Shown here: piece after piece, positions 9,194 through 20,466 of the stretch | Layout of the letters: every line of letters starts with the position of its first letter | Position numbering within the stretch: the stretch's first letter is position 1 | NCBI RefSeq assembly: GCF_002105535.1 | Contig: NZ_CP015848.1 | Location: 3,514,926-3,578,925, forward strand | Direction of reading: 5' to 3' | DNA: 64,000 nt | Source of the DNA: Magnetospirillum sp. ME-1 | GTDB taxonomy: Bacteria; Pseudomonadota; Alphaproteobacteria; Rhodospirillales; Magnetospirillaceae | Notes under the pieces: model-generated | The model's database searches: none | Told to the model about the DNA's origin: nothing | What the model saw: the letters and a program-made list of their open reading frames with translations, nothing else | Program-made: the position numbers and the translations under genes

Positions 9194-10396
9194 CTATTCG
9201 GCGGCGGCGGGGACGGCGCCCCGTTCCCGCTCGACCGGCAATTGCCAGGCGGCCAGCGCCACCAGACCGGCGGAGACGGCCAGCACGGTGAACACCGTCT
9301 CGAAACCGCCGCCCCAGCTGCGGATCAGCGAGACCATGGGCACGCCCAGGCCCGAAACCCCGAAGGACAGGATGAACTTCATGCCGAAGGCGGTGCCCCG
9401 CCACTTGGCCGGCGTGTAGCGCGACAGCAGCAGGTTCTCGGCGGGAATGCCCGCCATGTTGAAGCTGACGGCGAAGACGGCGATCAGCAGCAATCCCAGG
9501 CCGCTGGCATGAGCGACGCCCAGCAGCAGCGGCACCTGCACGGCGGCCACCAGCATGTAGAGGCGCTTAGGGCTGTAGCGGTCGGCCAGATGGCCGGCCA
9601 GGATCTGGGTGAAGCCCGCCAGCAGGTAGACCACGCTGACGCCCCCCGCCGCCGCCAACAGGCCGAACTCGCCCAGGCGTTCCTCGAACAGCTTGGGCAG
9701 CGAGGGCTGGGTGGCCTGATAGACCAGGCCGGCGCACAGCATGGTGACGGACAGCACGATGAAGGCCCGCACCGTGTCGCCCCGGTCGGCCACCGGCTCG
9801 GGCTTGCGGTCGGCCTTGGTCTCGATCACCACGCCCCGGGCCACCATCACCAGAAACAGCAATCCCGTCCCCAGCACCACGACGCCCGGCACGATGAAGG
9901 CGGCGCGCCAGCCCGACAGCGCGATCAGCCCGCCCGCCACCACGCCGGCCAAGGCGGGGCCGATGCCGCCGAACACGCCGTTCAGGCCGATGGCCTTGCC
10001 CTTGTCCACGGCGTTCCTGACCAGCCAGCTGATCCCCACCGGATGGTAGATGGAGCCGAACAGCCCCAGGAAGCCCAGGGCCACCGCCAGCATCACCGGC
10101 CCCTGGGCCAGCCCGACGCCGATGGCCGACATCCCTAAGCCGATGAAATAGACCGCCATCATGCCCACCGTGCTCCAGCGGTCGCCCAGCCAGCCGGCCA
10201 GGGGGGCGGGCAGGCCGTAGAGCAGCTTGCCGGCGATGATCAGGGCCAGAACCTCCTCGTAGCTCATCCCCAGTTCGGCCGGCAGCACCAGGGCGACGAT
10301 GAAGAAGATGGGCTCGAAGATATGGGCATAGGCGTGGCCGGCGCAGGAAAAGGCCAGCGACGCCTGGGCGGAACGAAGGGGAACGGCGGACGACAT
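9194..10396 (-). CDS. MFS transporter, fosmidomycin-resistance (Fsr)-like
   Basis: Major facilitator superfamily permease of 400 aa with about 12 hydrophobic helices. The first helices carry CAGHAYAHIFEPIFFIVALVLP and the A-motif-like GWLGDRWSTVGMM; the second half has GHLADRYSPKRLYM. The conserved His in helix 1 and the FGSIYHPVG segment resemble the Fsr/fosmidomycin-resistance branch, a drug-efflux type; the true substrate is unknown. The start at ATG 10396 (MSSAVPLRSAQ) fits the family N-terminus, though the Shine-Dalgarno is weak. The C-terminal region is short and cytoplasmic. It is divergent from the coiled-coil membrane protein gene across about 180 bp. Confidence 0.88.
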   Translation of the reverse strand: MSSAVPLRSAQASLAFSCAGHAYAHIFEPIFFIVALVLPAELGMSYEEVLALIIAGKLLYGLPAPLAGWLGDRWSTVGMMAVYFIGLGMSAIGVGLAQGPVMLAVALGFLGLFGSIYHPVGISWLVRNAVDKGKAIGLNGVFGGIGPALAGVVAGGLIALSGWRAAFIVPGVVVLGTGLLFLVMVARGVVIETKADRKPEPVADRGDTVRAFIVLSVTMLCAGLVYQATQPSLPKLFEERLGEFGLLAAAGGVSVVYLLAGFTQILAGHLADRYSPKRLYMLVAAVQVPLLLGVAHASGLGLLLIAVFAVSFNMAGIPAENLLLSRYTPAKWRGTAFGMKFILSFGVSGLGVPMVSLIRSWGGGFETVFTVLAVSAGLVALAAWQLPVERERGAVPAAAE

Positions 10397-10576
10397 GGAA
10401 AAACGCGGCTCGGGACAGGGGGGGCGGGTGTGGTCTGACCAATGTGGCACCCCGGCCGAAGGCAAAGCAATAATTACGTAACGGCCGGAACGGGCCGGGC
10501 GGGCTTGCATCGGTCCGGGCTTTGGACGACATTAACGTATTGGAAACTTTTTCGCGGCACCCGGCGGTTTCATTTC

Positions 10577-11176
10577 ATGAGCATGTCCACCGTTCTCATC
10601 ATCAGCCTTGCGGCGGGAGTGATCCTGGTCGTGGGCGGCGGCTTGCTGATGTACATGGCTCAGCTGGTCAAGAACGCCTACGAGCTGAAGGTCCAGATCA
10701 ACTCGGAGGTGGACGAACGCCTGACCAAGATGGCCGAGGATCTGGACAAGAAAAGCCGCTGGATCAAGCGCGACCTGATCGAGGAAATCGAGAAGATCAA
10801 GATCGCCATGGAGACCTCCAACGCCCAGAAGTTCGCCGAGCTGACCCAGCCGTTCATGCAGCGCCTCGAGGCCATGGAGGAGATGCTGCGCAAGGACCGG
10901 GCGGAATGGACCAAGGCGCTGAACGAGGACCGCGAGGTCATCAAGGCGCTGGACGCCAAGCTGGGCGCCGTCCGCCGCGAGATCAAGCAGGCGGCCGAAG
11001 GTTCCAATCCGTCCCTGGACGCCGCCATGGCCAGCCTGGCCGCCGCCAAGGCCGCCGCCGAGGCGCAGCCGGGCGAGGCCGCCCCGCCGCCCGCCGACGC
11101 GCCGCCGCCGCCGCCGCCCGCCGCCGCCAACAACACCATGAGCGGCTTTCTGCCCGATCTCGGCCGCAAGGCCTGA
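10577..11176 (+). CDS. Membrane-anchored coiled-coil protein with Ala/Pro-rich tail
   Basis: Protein of 199 aa that I cannot place in a named family. Residues about 4-28 form one strongly hydrophobic helix (VLIISLAAGVILVVGGGLLM). Residues about 30-135 are highly charged heptad-like sequence (LTKMAEDLDKKSRWIKRDL and following) that should form a long cytoplasmic coiled coil. The last 60 residues are Ala/Pro-rich with a run of six prolines and end in a short conserved-looking SGFLPDLGRKA. The start at ATG 10577 is chosen over a frame extension with no membrane-protein character; ATG 10583 is also possible. It precedes the HerA-like ATPase gene by 92 bp and may work with it; that is an inference from position only. 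Confidence 0.75.
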   Translation: MSMSTVLIISLAAGVILVVGGGLLMYMAQLVKNAYELKVQINSEVDERLTKMAEDLDKKSRWIKRDLIEEIEKIKIAMETSNAQKFAELTQPFMQRLEAMEEMLRKDRAEWTKALNEDREVIKALDAKLGAVRREIKQAAEGSNPSLDAAMASLAAAKAAAEAQPGEAAPPPADAPPPPPPAAANNTMSGFLPDLGRKA

Positions 11177-11268
11177 CCTCATCCGCTCCAGCGTGATCTC
11201 AGGCATGGAAAAAGCCGGGCGGTTATGGTCTATGATCACGCCCCAAACCTTCACTAGGGTCCCCAGAC

Positions 11269-12792
11269 TTGGACATTGAACTCGGTACGACGTCCTCCGG
11301 CGCCCCCGCCCTCATGTCGCTCGAGGAGTTGCTGGCCACCCGTCTGCTGGTGCAGGGCAATTCCGGCAGCGGCAAGTCGCACCTTTTGCGCCGCCTGATC
11401 GAGCAGAGCGCCAATGCCGTCCAGCAGGTGGTGATCGATCCCGAGGGCGATTTCGCCAATCTGGCCCAGGTGTTCGGCCACATCGTCATCGACGCCGCCG
11501 CCCAGAGCGAGAACGGCATGCGCCTGATCGCCAGCCGCACCCGCCAGACCCGGGTCTCGGTGGTGGTCAACCTGGAGAACCTGGACACCGAGCGCCAGAT
11601 GCGCCACGCCGGCACCTTCCTCAACGGCCTGTTCGACACCGACCGCCAGTACTGGACCCCTGCCCTGGTGGTGGTGGACGAGGCCCAGCTGTTCGCGCCC
11701 GCCGTGGCCGGCGAGGTGGCCGACGACGCCCGCAAGACCTCGTTGGAGGCCATGACCAACCTGATGTGCCGGGGCCGCAAGCGCGGGCTGGCCGGCATCA
11801 TCGCCACCCAGCGTCTGGCCAAGCTGGCCAAGAACGTCGCCGCCGAGGCCAGCAACTTCCTCATGGGCCGCACCTTCCTCGACATCGACATGCAGCGCGC
11901 CGCCGATCTCTTGGGCATCGACCGCCGTCAGGCCGAGGTGTTCCGTGATCTGGAGCGGGGCCGCTTCGTCGGCCTGGGGCCCGCGCTGTCGCGGCGCTCC
12001 ATCACCATCCGCATCGGCGACGTCCAGACCCGCAGCCATGCCGGGGGCGCCGGGCTGGTGCCGCTGCCCGAACTGACCCAGGAAGAGGCGAGGGGGCTGC
12101 TGTTCAAGGCCAACACCCCGCCGCCGCCGCCCTATGTGCCGGAGCAGGGGCCGGGGACCGAGGCGCTGCTCGATGCCATCGACCACACCCGGCCGGTGGC
12201 CGCCGCGCCGCCGCCCCCGCCGCCGCCGCCCGCTCCCGCGCCCAAGCCCGCGCCCGCCGCCGAGGTCACGCCGCTGCCCGAACCCGCCGAGCGCGCCCTG
12301 GGGATCGATGCCGTCCTCGAGCAGCTGTTCGGCGAAAGCAGCGCCCTGGGGCGCTCGGTGTCGAGCCTCTACGACGACTTCCTGGCCCGCTGCCGGGCGC
12401 AAAGGCTGCCGGGCCGGGCGCTGGACATCACCCATTTCCGCCGCCGTCTGGTGCTGGCCCAGGCGGGCGTCACGACGGCCGTCGCCGCGCTGCCCGGCTG
12501 GGACAAGGCCGCCGCCATCGCCCATGGGCTGGAGGAGCAGTTCCAGGGCATCTACCTGCACCTGGCCGCCGCCGCCGCCCAAGGTTTGCCCTGCCCCAGC
12601 GATGCCATGATCACCCAGGCCTTCGGCAGCCATTCGCCGCGCCGCGCCCTGGCGGCGCTGGCCCGCATGCAGCAGTTGGGCGTGGTGGAACTCTACGAGG
12701 AACTGGACGGCCAGCGGGTGATCGTCCTGCCGGCCCTGCAATGGCGGACCGCGCCGGGCCATGCCAGCGACGCCATGGCCTGGAGCGGCTGA
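11269..12792 (+). CDS. HerA/FtsK-like P-loop ATPase (DUF87-type) with Pro-rich linker
   Basis: Predicted ATPase of 507 aa. Walker A is GNSGSGKS near residue 32, in a [18 protein letters not shown] context. Walker B is [11 protein letters not shown] near residue 140. A following FLMGRTF...[20 protein letters not shown] region is typical of HerA/VirB4-like ATPases that eject mismatched subunits. Residues about 285-335 are a Pro/Ala-rich linker. The C-terminal 170 residues are helical and may include a winged-helix segment. The start is TTG 11269, the first usable start after an upstream in-frame stop. It is not paired with NurA, SIR2 or other known HerA partners here, so its role (DNA translocation, repair or defence) is open. 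Confidence 0.8.
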   Translation: MDIELGTTSSGAPALMSLEELLATRLLVQGNSGSGKSHLLRRLIEQSANAVQQVVIDPEGDFANLAQVFGHIVIDAAAQSENGMRLIASRTRQTRVSVVVNLENLDTERQMRHAGTFLNGLFDTDRQYWTPALVVVDEAQLFAPAVAGEVADDARKTSLEAMTNLMCRGRKRGLAGIIATQRLAKLAKNVAAEASNFLMGRTFLDIDMQRAADLLGIDRRQAEVFRDLERGRFVGLGPALSRRSITIRIGDVQTRSHAGGAGLVPLPELTQEEARGLLFKANTPPPPPYVPEQGPGTEALLDAIDHTRPVAAAPPPPPPPPAPAPKPAPAAEVTPLPEPAERALGIDAVLEQLFGESSALGRSVSSLYDDFLARCRAQRLPGRALDITHFRRRLVLAQAGVTTAVAALPGWDKAAAIAHGLEEQFQGIYLHLAAAAAQGLPCPSDAMITQAFGSHSPRRALAALARMQQLGVVELYEELDGQRVIVLPALQWRTAPGHASDAMAWSG

Positions 12793-12806
12793 ACCCCGAA
12801 AGGAAA

Positions 12807-13157
12807 ATGATGAGCGACGGATTGAAGTGCCCCAAATGCGGCTCGGAACACGTCTATCAGGATGCAAGCCTGTGGATCTGCCCCGAATGCGCCCATGAAT
12901 GGAACCCGGAAGCGGCGGCGGGCGACGCGGGCGATGATTTCGTGGTCAAGGATGCCAACGGCAACGTTCTCGCCGACGGCGACAGCGTCAGCGTGATCAA
13001 GGACCTGAAGGTCAAGGGCTCGTCCCTGGTGGTCAAGGGCGGCACCAAGGTCAAGGGCATCCGCCTGGTGGACGGCGCCGACGGGCACAACATCTCGTGC
13101 AAGATCGACGGCATCGGCGCCATGAACCTGAAGTCGGAATTCGTCAAGAAGGCGTGA
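12807..13157 (+). CDS. yjdM: Zinc-ribbon protein YjdM (PhnA family)
   Basis: Small protein of 116 aa with an N-terminal zinc ribbon ([11 protein letters not shown] ... [10 protein letters not shown]) and a conserved C-terminal beta-barrel-like domain ([25 protein letters not shown] and [17 protein letters not shown]). It matches the YjdM/PhnA family over its whole length. Despite the old name, the family is not shown to act in phosphonate breakdown. It starts at ATG 12807 with AAAGGA five bases upstream; ATG 12810 is an alternative. It follows the HerA-like gene by 14 bp and is probably co-transcribed. ModA follows 38 bp later. Confidence 0.93.
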   Translation: MMSDGLKCPKCGSEHVYQDASLWICPECAHEWNPEAAAGDAGDDFVVKDANGNVLADGDSVSVIKDLKVKGSSLVVKGGTKVKGIRLVDGADGHNISCKIDGIGAMNLKSEFVKKA

Positions 13158-13195
13158 GTTCCCTGGACCTGGGAATCCGCCGCAGGAGTGACGCC

Positions 13196-13963
13196 ATGCT
13201 GATGAAACGCCTGTTGGGGGCCGTCGCCGGCCTCGCCCTTTCCGTGGCCGCCGCCCAGGCCCATGCCGAGGACGTGGTGGTGTTCGCCGCCGCCTCGCTG
13301 ACCAACGCCCTCAACGAGATCGGGGAATCCTTCGCCGCCCGGACCGGCCACCGGATGGTTGCCTCCTACGCCGCCTCGTCGGCCCTGGCCAAGCAGGTGG
13401 AGCAGGGCGCCCCCGGACAGGTCTTCGCTTCCGCCGACCTGAAGTGGATGGATTATCTGGCCGGCAAGGCACTGATCAATCCCGAGACGCGCTTCAATCT
13501 GCTGGGCAACACCCTGGTGCTGGTGGCGCCCGCCGATTCCAGGCTGGGCAGGATCGAGCTTTCGCCCAAGACCGACATCGCCGCCCTGGCCGGTCCGGGC
13601 CGCATCGCCACCGGCAATCCCGATTCCGTGCCGGTGGGCCTGTATTTCAAGCAGGCCATGGAGCGGGCCGGGCAGTGGACGGCGGTGGAGCCCAAAATCG
13701 CCGCCACGGATTCGGTGCGCGCCGCCCTGGCCTTCGTCGAGCGGGGCGAGGTGCCGCTGGGCGTGGTCTACGCCACCGACGCGGCGGTCTCCAAAAAGGT
13801 CAAGGTGGTCGGCGTGTTCCCCGAGTCCATGCACGATCCCATCACCTACCCCTTCGCCCTGGTGGCCGGCAAGGAAACCCCCGCTGCCCGGGCGCTGCTG
13901 GATTACATCAGGGGCCCCGAGGCCAAGGGTGTGTTCGCCAAGTACGGCTTCAAGATCAATTAG
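13196..13963 (+). CDS. modA: Molybdate ABC transporter periplasmic binding protein
   Basis: Periplasmic molybdate/tungstate-binding protein of 255 aa. A Sec signal peptide (LLGAVAGLALSVAAAQAHA) precedes the mature start EDVVVFAAASLTNALNEIGESF, where the AASL Ser binds oxyanion. Further family blocks are ASSALAKQVEQGAPGQVFASAD, NPDSVPVGLYFKQAME and GVVYATDA. It starts at ATG 13196 with AGGAG seven bases upstream. The permease and ATPase genes modB and modC are not next to it, which is unusual: the next gene is convergent 10 bp away. Either it serves a transporter encoded elsewhere or this is a split locus. Confidence 0.93.
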   Translation: MLMKRLLGAVAGLALSVAAAQAHAEDVVVFAAASLTNALNEIGESFAARTGHRMVASYAASSALAKQVEQGAPGQVFASADLKWMDYLAGKALINPETRFNLLGNTLVLVAPADSRLGRIELSPKTDIAALAGPGRIATGNPDSVPVGLYFKQAMERAGQWTAVEPKIAATDSVRAALAFVERGEVPLGVVYATDAAVSKKVKVVGVFPESMHDPITYPFALVAGKETPAARALLDYIRGPEAKGVFAKYGFKIN

Positions 13964-13973
13964 GATACCGCCC

Positions 13974-14963
13974 TCAGTGATGGCCCCGGAAGCGGTTTGC
14001 CTGGGGTGACGACAGGCAGATGCTGCGCAGGGTCTCGGCGACGAAGGCCAGGGTGTCGGGGGGCGGCGCGCCGCCCTGGTACCAATGGCCCAGCAGCCAG
14101 CCCTCGGGACTGACCAGGAACTGGCTTCCTGCGATGTCGTCGGGGGTGAGGTTCAGGGTGACGGCCAGGGCCTGGCGGGCCTCAGCCTCCTCGACGGCGC
14201 AGGCCGACGCGCGGGGCTGGCCGCCGATCAGGAGGGTGGGCAGGTCCGCGCCCTCGGCCAGTCCGTCCACTCCCTCGACGATGATGTGGACCGCCTTTCC
14301 CCGCCATTGGGACAGCGACACCCGGCCGCCATCGGCGCAGCGGGCGGTCATGTCGGGCGCCATGAAGTCATGGGGCCAGCGCCCGGTGCGGGCCAGTTCC
14401 GCTCCGGCGGCGTTGGCGTGCAGGAAATCGATCACCGCCCAGCGTTCGGCCTCGGACAGCTTCCCGGCGAAGCCCGGCATGGCCGGGCGCCCATCGACCC
14501 CCGTCATCCCCCGGCTCACCCACCAGAACAGATCGCCGATGGGGTGGTCCCACAGATGGTCGGCGGTGAGGTCGGCGGGCGGCACCGGCTGCTTGTGCGC
14601 CTCGGGGCCGTCGCCGCGTCCGTCGATGCCGTGGCAGCTCTGGCAATGAGCGGCGTAGGCCGCCTTTCCGTCCGCCACGGAGCGGGCGGAAAAGCCGGTG
14701 GGCGAGGTGTGAAAGCTGGTGGGCGTGGCCGGGACCAGCAGCAGGTCCAGGCGGGAGGCGGAGAGATAGGCCAGGGGGATCACCCCCAGGATCAGCCACC
14801 GCCACCGCCATGCCGCAAGGCAAAGGACCAGGGCGGTTACGGCCAGGGCGGCGCCCGCCAGGATCTCGTCCTGAAAGCGCGGCTCGGCCCAGGCCGCCAG
14901 GCTGGGGCGGACCGCGAAGGGCCAGTGCGGGGGCCAGGACGGTTCATAGGGTGGCGACGTCAA
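13974..14963 (-). CDS. Membrane-anchored cytochrome c with redoxin-like tail, resembling the C-terminal half of CopD-cytochrome fusions
   Basis: Protein of 329 aa. Two TM helices (about residues 33-55 and 57-77) are followed by a monoheme cytochrome c domain with CQSCH at 107-111, likely Met162 as sixth ligand in RPAMPGF, and GDLFWWVSRGM between. Residues about 200-329 look like a thioredoxin/redoxin fold without a CXXC pair. This order matches the C-terminal part of CopD-type copper-resistance fusions, but the preceding CopD helices are missing, so it may be a truncated or split relative. It starts at TTG 14963, 30 bp after the HlyD stop and in the same frame, so it probably reads from the secretion operon. 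Function in electron transfer is inferred. Confidence 0.75.
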   Translation of the reverse strand: MTSPPYEPSWPPHWPFAVRPSLAAWAEPRFQDEILAGAALAVTALVLCLAAWRWRWLILGVIPLAYLSASRLDLLLVPATPTSFHTSPTGFSARSVADGKAAYAAHCQSCHGIDGRGDGPEAHKQPVPPADLTADHLWDHPIGDLFWWVSRGMTGVDGRPAMPGFAGKLSEAERWAVIDFLHANAAGAELARTGRWPHDFMAPDMTARCADGGRVSLSQWRGKAVHIIVEGVDGLAEGADLPTLLIGGQPRASACAVEEAEARQALAVTLNLTPDDIAGSQFLVSPEGWLLGHWYQGGAPPPDTLAFVAETLRSICLSSPQANRFRGHH

Positions 14964-14993
14964 ACCCCGGGCAACTCCAGCACGATCCCCGCC

Positions 14994-16678
14994 TCAGCGT
15001 TCCCGGAACGCCTCGTGGCGCAGCTTGATCACCGGCTTGATCAGGAATTCCATGATCGAGCGGGTGCCGGTGTGGATTTCCACCGTGGCCTGCATGCCGG
15101 CGCTGATCAGGCGCTTGGCCTGCTCGTCGCCGATATAGGCGCGGTCGGTCTGCACCACCACCCGGTAATAGGGCTGGGCGTTGGGCGTCTGCGGCACGGT
15201 GGTGTCGGGGGCGACCAGGATCACGTCGCCGTCCAGCCCGCCATAGGTGGTGTAGTCGTAGGCGCTGATCTTCACCGTGGCCCGCTGGCCGGTCTGGACG
15301 TAGCCGCGGTCCATGGGGTTGAGCTTGGCATCCACCTGCAGGCGTTCGTGCAGGGGCACGATCTCCATGATGGGGTCACCCGGGCGCACCACGCCGCCGA
15401 TGGTGTTGGACCGCATGTTCTTGACGATGCCCTCGATGGGGCTGCTGATCAGGGTGCGGCGCTGCTGGTCGGTGGCCTGGATGAACAATTCGCGGGTGCG
15501 CGCGATGTTCAGTTCGGCCTCCGACATCTCGCTCTGGGCGGTGCGCTGGAAACGGGCCTTTTCCTCGTCGACGCGGCCCCTGGCCTCTTCCTGGGCGGCC
15601 TGGGCGCGGGGGATGGAGGCGCGCACCGATTCCAGCTGGCCCTTCAGGTCCTCCACCTGGGCCTGCATCTGGACGTGGTCCATCTTGGAGGCCAGGCCCG
15701 ACTTGATCAGGTCGGTGGACATGGCCAGGCGTTCCTGGGCGAGGCGCAGGCTGGTGGTGATGGAACGCTGCTTGGTCTCGTATTCCTGCACCTCCAGCCC
15801 CTTCTGGCGGACCTGGTCGCCCAGCACGGTGAGCGTGGCCCTCAGCGCCTGTTTGCGGGCCTCGAACGAGCGGCGCTCGGATTCCACCAGGGCCGGCTGG
15901 CGTTTGGCCTCTTCCTCGGGGAAGGCCACCGGCTTGTCGTGCAGCTCGGCCTCGAGGCGGGCGCGCTGCAGCATGTAGCCGTCCATGCGGGCCTGCAACT
16001 CCTCCTTGTTGAGCGAGCTGACCGGCAGGTCCAGCAGGATCAGCGGCGCGCCCTCCTTCACTTCCGAGCCGTCGGTGACCATGATTTCGCGGATCACGCC
16101 GCCTTCCAGGTGCTGGATGACCTTGACCTTGCCCTCGGGCACCACCTCGCCCTCGGCGATGGCCACCTCGTCCAGGCGGGCGACGAAGGACCAGACGACG
16201 AAGATGGCCGACAGCGTCATCACCACCCGGGCCAGCGGCCGCCAGGTGGGCAGCGGATAGGAATTGGCCAGCCCGTAAAGGCGCGAGCCGAATTCCGGCG
16301 CGTGGTAGTCCTGCAGCGGCGCCGGACCGATGGGATTCATGGCGGGCAGGAACCAGTCGCGGGTGCCGATCAGGATGCGCCGCGGCCAGGCCAGCGGGCC
16401 CTTGGGCGCATTCTCCGGCGTCTCGGGGGCGGCCAGCAGCCAGCGGGTGACCTTCCAGAAGGTGCGCAAGCCCCCCAGCACGGACTGCGCCGCCGTGGGG
16501 GGCGGTCCCTTCTGGGCGCCGGGCGGTCCGCTAGCGCCCATCATGGCGGCCATGGCCTGCATCAGCTGTTCCTGGGACATCTGCGGCTGGGCCGGCGGCG
16601 GCGTTCCCGGAACGGCCTGATCGGCGGGAACCTGGGCCGGAGTGATCCGGCCGAGCGGTTCTTGCGGCGGCGGCTGGG

Positions 16679-16682
<4 letters not shown>
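14994..16682 (-). CDS. Type I secretion membrane fusion protein, HlyD family
   Basis: Periplasmic adaptor of 562 aa that bridges an ABC exporter to an outer-membrane TolC-type channel. An unusual N-terminal cytoplasmic extension of about 145 residues is rich in Pro, Gln and Ala. It precedes one TM helix (LARVVMTLSAIFVVWSFVA). Then come the lipoyl-like half-motif VIQHLEGGVIREIMVTDGSEVKEGAPLI (in two short blocks), a long alpha-helical hairpin (residues about 250-410) and the HlyD C-terminal beta-barrel with GMQATVEIHTG. Its start overlaps the stop of the upstream ABC gene (ATGA, 16679-16682). No TolC or obvious secreted repeat protein lies in the window. Confidence 0.92.
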
Positions 16683-18487
<1,805 letters not shown>

Positions 18488-18566
18488 CGCCGCCGATTGT
18501 CGCCTGCCTCGGCCGGGATGCAAAGGGGTAAGTATGGCGTGAAGTGCGTAGGTGGAAATTCATATA

Positions 18567-18625
18567 TGGTGGATTTAGGAATCCACTTTTTGGTAACGTC
18601 TTTTGACGTATATCAACGTTGATGG
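18567..18625. promoter_or_regulatory. AT-rich divergent promoter region with three palindromes
   Basis: The 198-bp gap between the type I secretion operon and the chemoreceptor gene holds a local AT-rich patch. It contains GTGGATT-TAGG-AATCCAC (18569-18586), ACGTC-TTTT-GACGT (18596-18609) and the perfect 12-mer ATCAACGTTGAT (18612-18623). These look like operator sites serving one or both divergent genes. No matching regulator can be named. Confidence 0.45.
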
Positions 18626-18685
18626 ATTCTGGCGCTCCTGATCGGGTAGGGACGGCAGGATTGGGCATTGCGAGGGGGTAAGGGA

Positions 18686-20377
18686 ATGCGGATCGGGAAG
18701 CGTCTCTGGCTGGGGTTCGGAATCCTGTGCGCGTTGATCGCCGTGGTGACGGGAACCATCATCTTCGAGGCCCTGGGCGTCAACAAGGCGGCGGACCGCA
18801 TGATCGGCTTCCGCATGCCGGTGGCCCAGACCAGCGCCGCCATCGAAAACGAGATGTTCGCCTCGGTGGGGGCGTTGCGCGGCTATCTGCTGACCGGTCA
18901 GGACGGCTTCAAGGTCGAACGCGCCGACGCCTGGGCGGCCCTGATGAACAGCATGGCCGAGATGGACAAGCTGGCGGCCCGGTTCACCAACCCCAAGAAT
19001 GTGGAGTTCTGGCGCGAGGCCCGGGGCTTGCTGATCGAGCTCCGTGACGCCCAGGGGCGGATCGAGGCCATGGGCGCCACCAAGGAGGCGGCCGAGGCCA
19101 TGCCCAGGGAAACCGCCCCCAAGATCCGCCGGCTGGTGGTCCTGTTCGAGGGCGAGAAGGGCCCCGACGGCAAGCGCTCGGGCGGCATGATCGACAATCA
19201 GAAGCAGATGCTCGACCAGGACGCCAAGGAGGTCTCGGACCTGGTCAACCTGATGATCACCGTGGCCGTCGTGGCGCTGATCGCCGGACTGGTCGCCGCC
19301 ATGATCACCGCCCAGCGCACCGCCGCCTCCATCGTGCCGCCGCTGGTGGCCATGACCGGGGCCATGGACAATCTGTCCAAGGGCGACACCAGCGTGGTCA
19401 TTCCCGCCGCGGGCCGCGGTGACGAGGTGGGCGAGATGGCCGCCGCCATGGAGGTCTTCCGCGCCAACCTGATCCGCCAGCGCGAACTGGAGGAAAAGCA
19501 GAAGCTGGCCGACGAGGCCGCCCGCGTGCGGGCCGAGCGCATCGGCAAGCTGTGTTGCGACTTTGACGGCGCCGCCAGCGCCATGGTCAAGGAAGTGGCC
19601 GCCGCCGCCAGCCAGTTGCAGGCCACCGCCGGGGCCATGAGCGCCACCGCCGCCCAGACCAGCCATCAGGCCACATCCGTGGCCGCCGCCTCGGAGGAGG
19701 CTTCGGTCAACGTCCAGACCGTGGCCGCCGCCGCCGAGGAGCTGTCGGGCTCGATCAACGAGATCGGCCGTCAGGTGGCCCATTCCTCCACCATCTCCCA
19801 GGATGCGGTGGGCGAGGCGTCCAAGGCCGGCGAGGTGGTCGGCCAACTGGCCGAGACCGCCCAGAAGATCGGCGAGGTCATCAACCTCATCACCGACATC
19901 GCGTCGCAGACCAACCTGCTGGCCTTGAACGCCACCATCGAGGCCGCCAGGGCCGGCGAGGCGGGCAAGGGCTTCGCCGTGGTGGCGGGCGAGGTCAAGA
20001 ACTTGGCCAACCAGACGGCACGCGCCACCGACGACATCGGCCGCCAGATCGCCGCCATTCAGGACCAGACCCATCGGGTGGTGGAGACCATCGGCGCCAT
20101 CGTCAAGGTGATCGAGGAGATCGGGCATATTTCCGGCGACGTGGCCGCCGCGGTGGAGGAGCAGAGCGCCGCCACCCAGGAGATCGCCCGCAACGTCGAG
20201 CAGGCCGCCGCCGGCACCGCCGAGGTGTCGGGCAACGTGGTCCAGGTGCAGGATGCCGCCGACCAGACCGGCGCCTCGTCGCGCGAGGTGCTGGAGGCGT
20301 CGCGCACCCTGGCCGATCAGTCCTCCGCCCTGCGCGCGACCATCGAAACCTTCCTGAAGGAGGTAAGGGCGGCCTGA
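18686..20377 (+). CDS. Methyl-accepting chemotaxis protein
   Basis: Chemoreceptor of 563 aa that feeds the CheA/CheW kinase complex. It has TM1 at residues about 8-30, a short periplasmic helical sensor (about 35-185, four-helix-bundle/CHASE3-like), TM2 at about 190-215 ([19 protein letters not shown]), a HAMP domain and a signalling domain. The highly conserved tip reads [20 protein letters not shown], followed by [19 protein letters not shown]. No C-terminal CheR-tethering pentapeptide is visible (ends FLKEVRAA). ATG 18686 is chosen for its AAGGGA immediately upstream. The ligand is unknown. It is divergent from the type I secretion genes. Confidence 0.93.
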   Translation: MRIGKRLWLGFGILCALIAVVTGTIIFEALGVNKAADRMIGFRMPVAQTSAAIENEMFASVGALRGYLLTGQDGFKVERADAWAALMNSMAEMDKLAARFTNPKNVEFWREARGLLIELRDAQGRIEAMGATKEAAEAMPRETAPKIRRLVVLFEGEKGPDGKRSGGMIDNQKQMLDQDAKEVSDLVNLMITVAVVALIAGLVAAMITAQRTAASIVPPLVAMTGAMDNLSKGDTSVVIPAAGRGDEVGEMAAAMEVFRANLIRQRELEEKQKLADEAARVRAERIGKLCCDFDGAASAMVKEVAAAASQLQATAGAMSATAAQTSHQATSVAAASEEASVNVQTVAAAAEELSGSINEIGRQVAHSSTISQDAVGEASKAGEVVGQLAETAQKIGEVINLITDIASQTNLLALNATIEAARAGEAGKGFAVVAGEVKNLANQTARATDDIGRQIAAIQDQTHRVVETIGAIVKVIEEIGHISGDVAAAVEEQSAATQEIARNVEQAAAGTAEVSGNVVQVQDAADQTGASSREVLEASRTLADQSSALRATIETFLKEVRAA

Positions 20378-20466
20378 TCCCCGCCCCTGGCTTAAGACTG
20401 CCTCGACGCCGGCGCCCCGGTCGGGTATGAAGATGCTCCGGCCGGGGAGGGCTGGGCTGAATTCGG

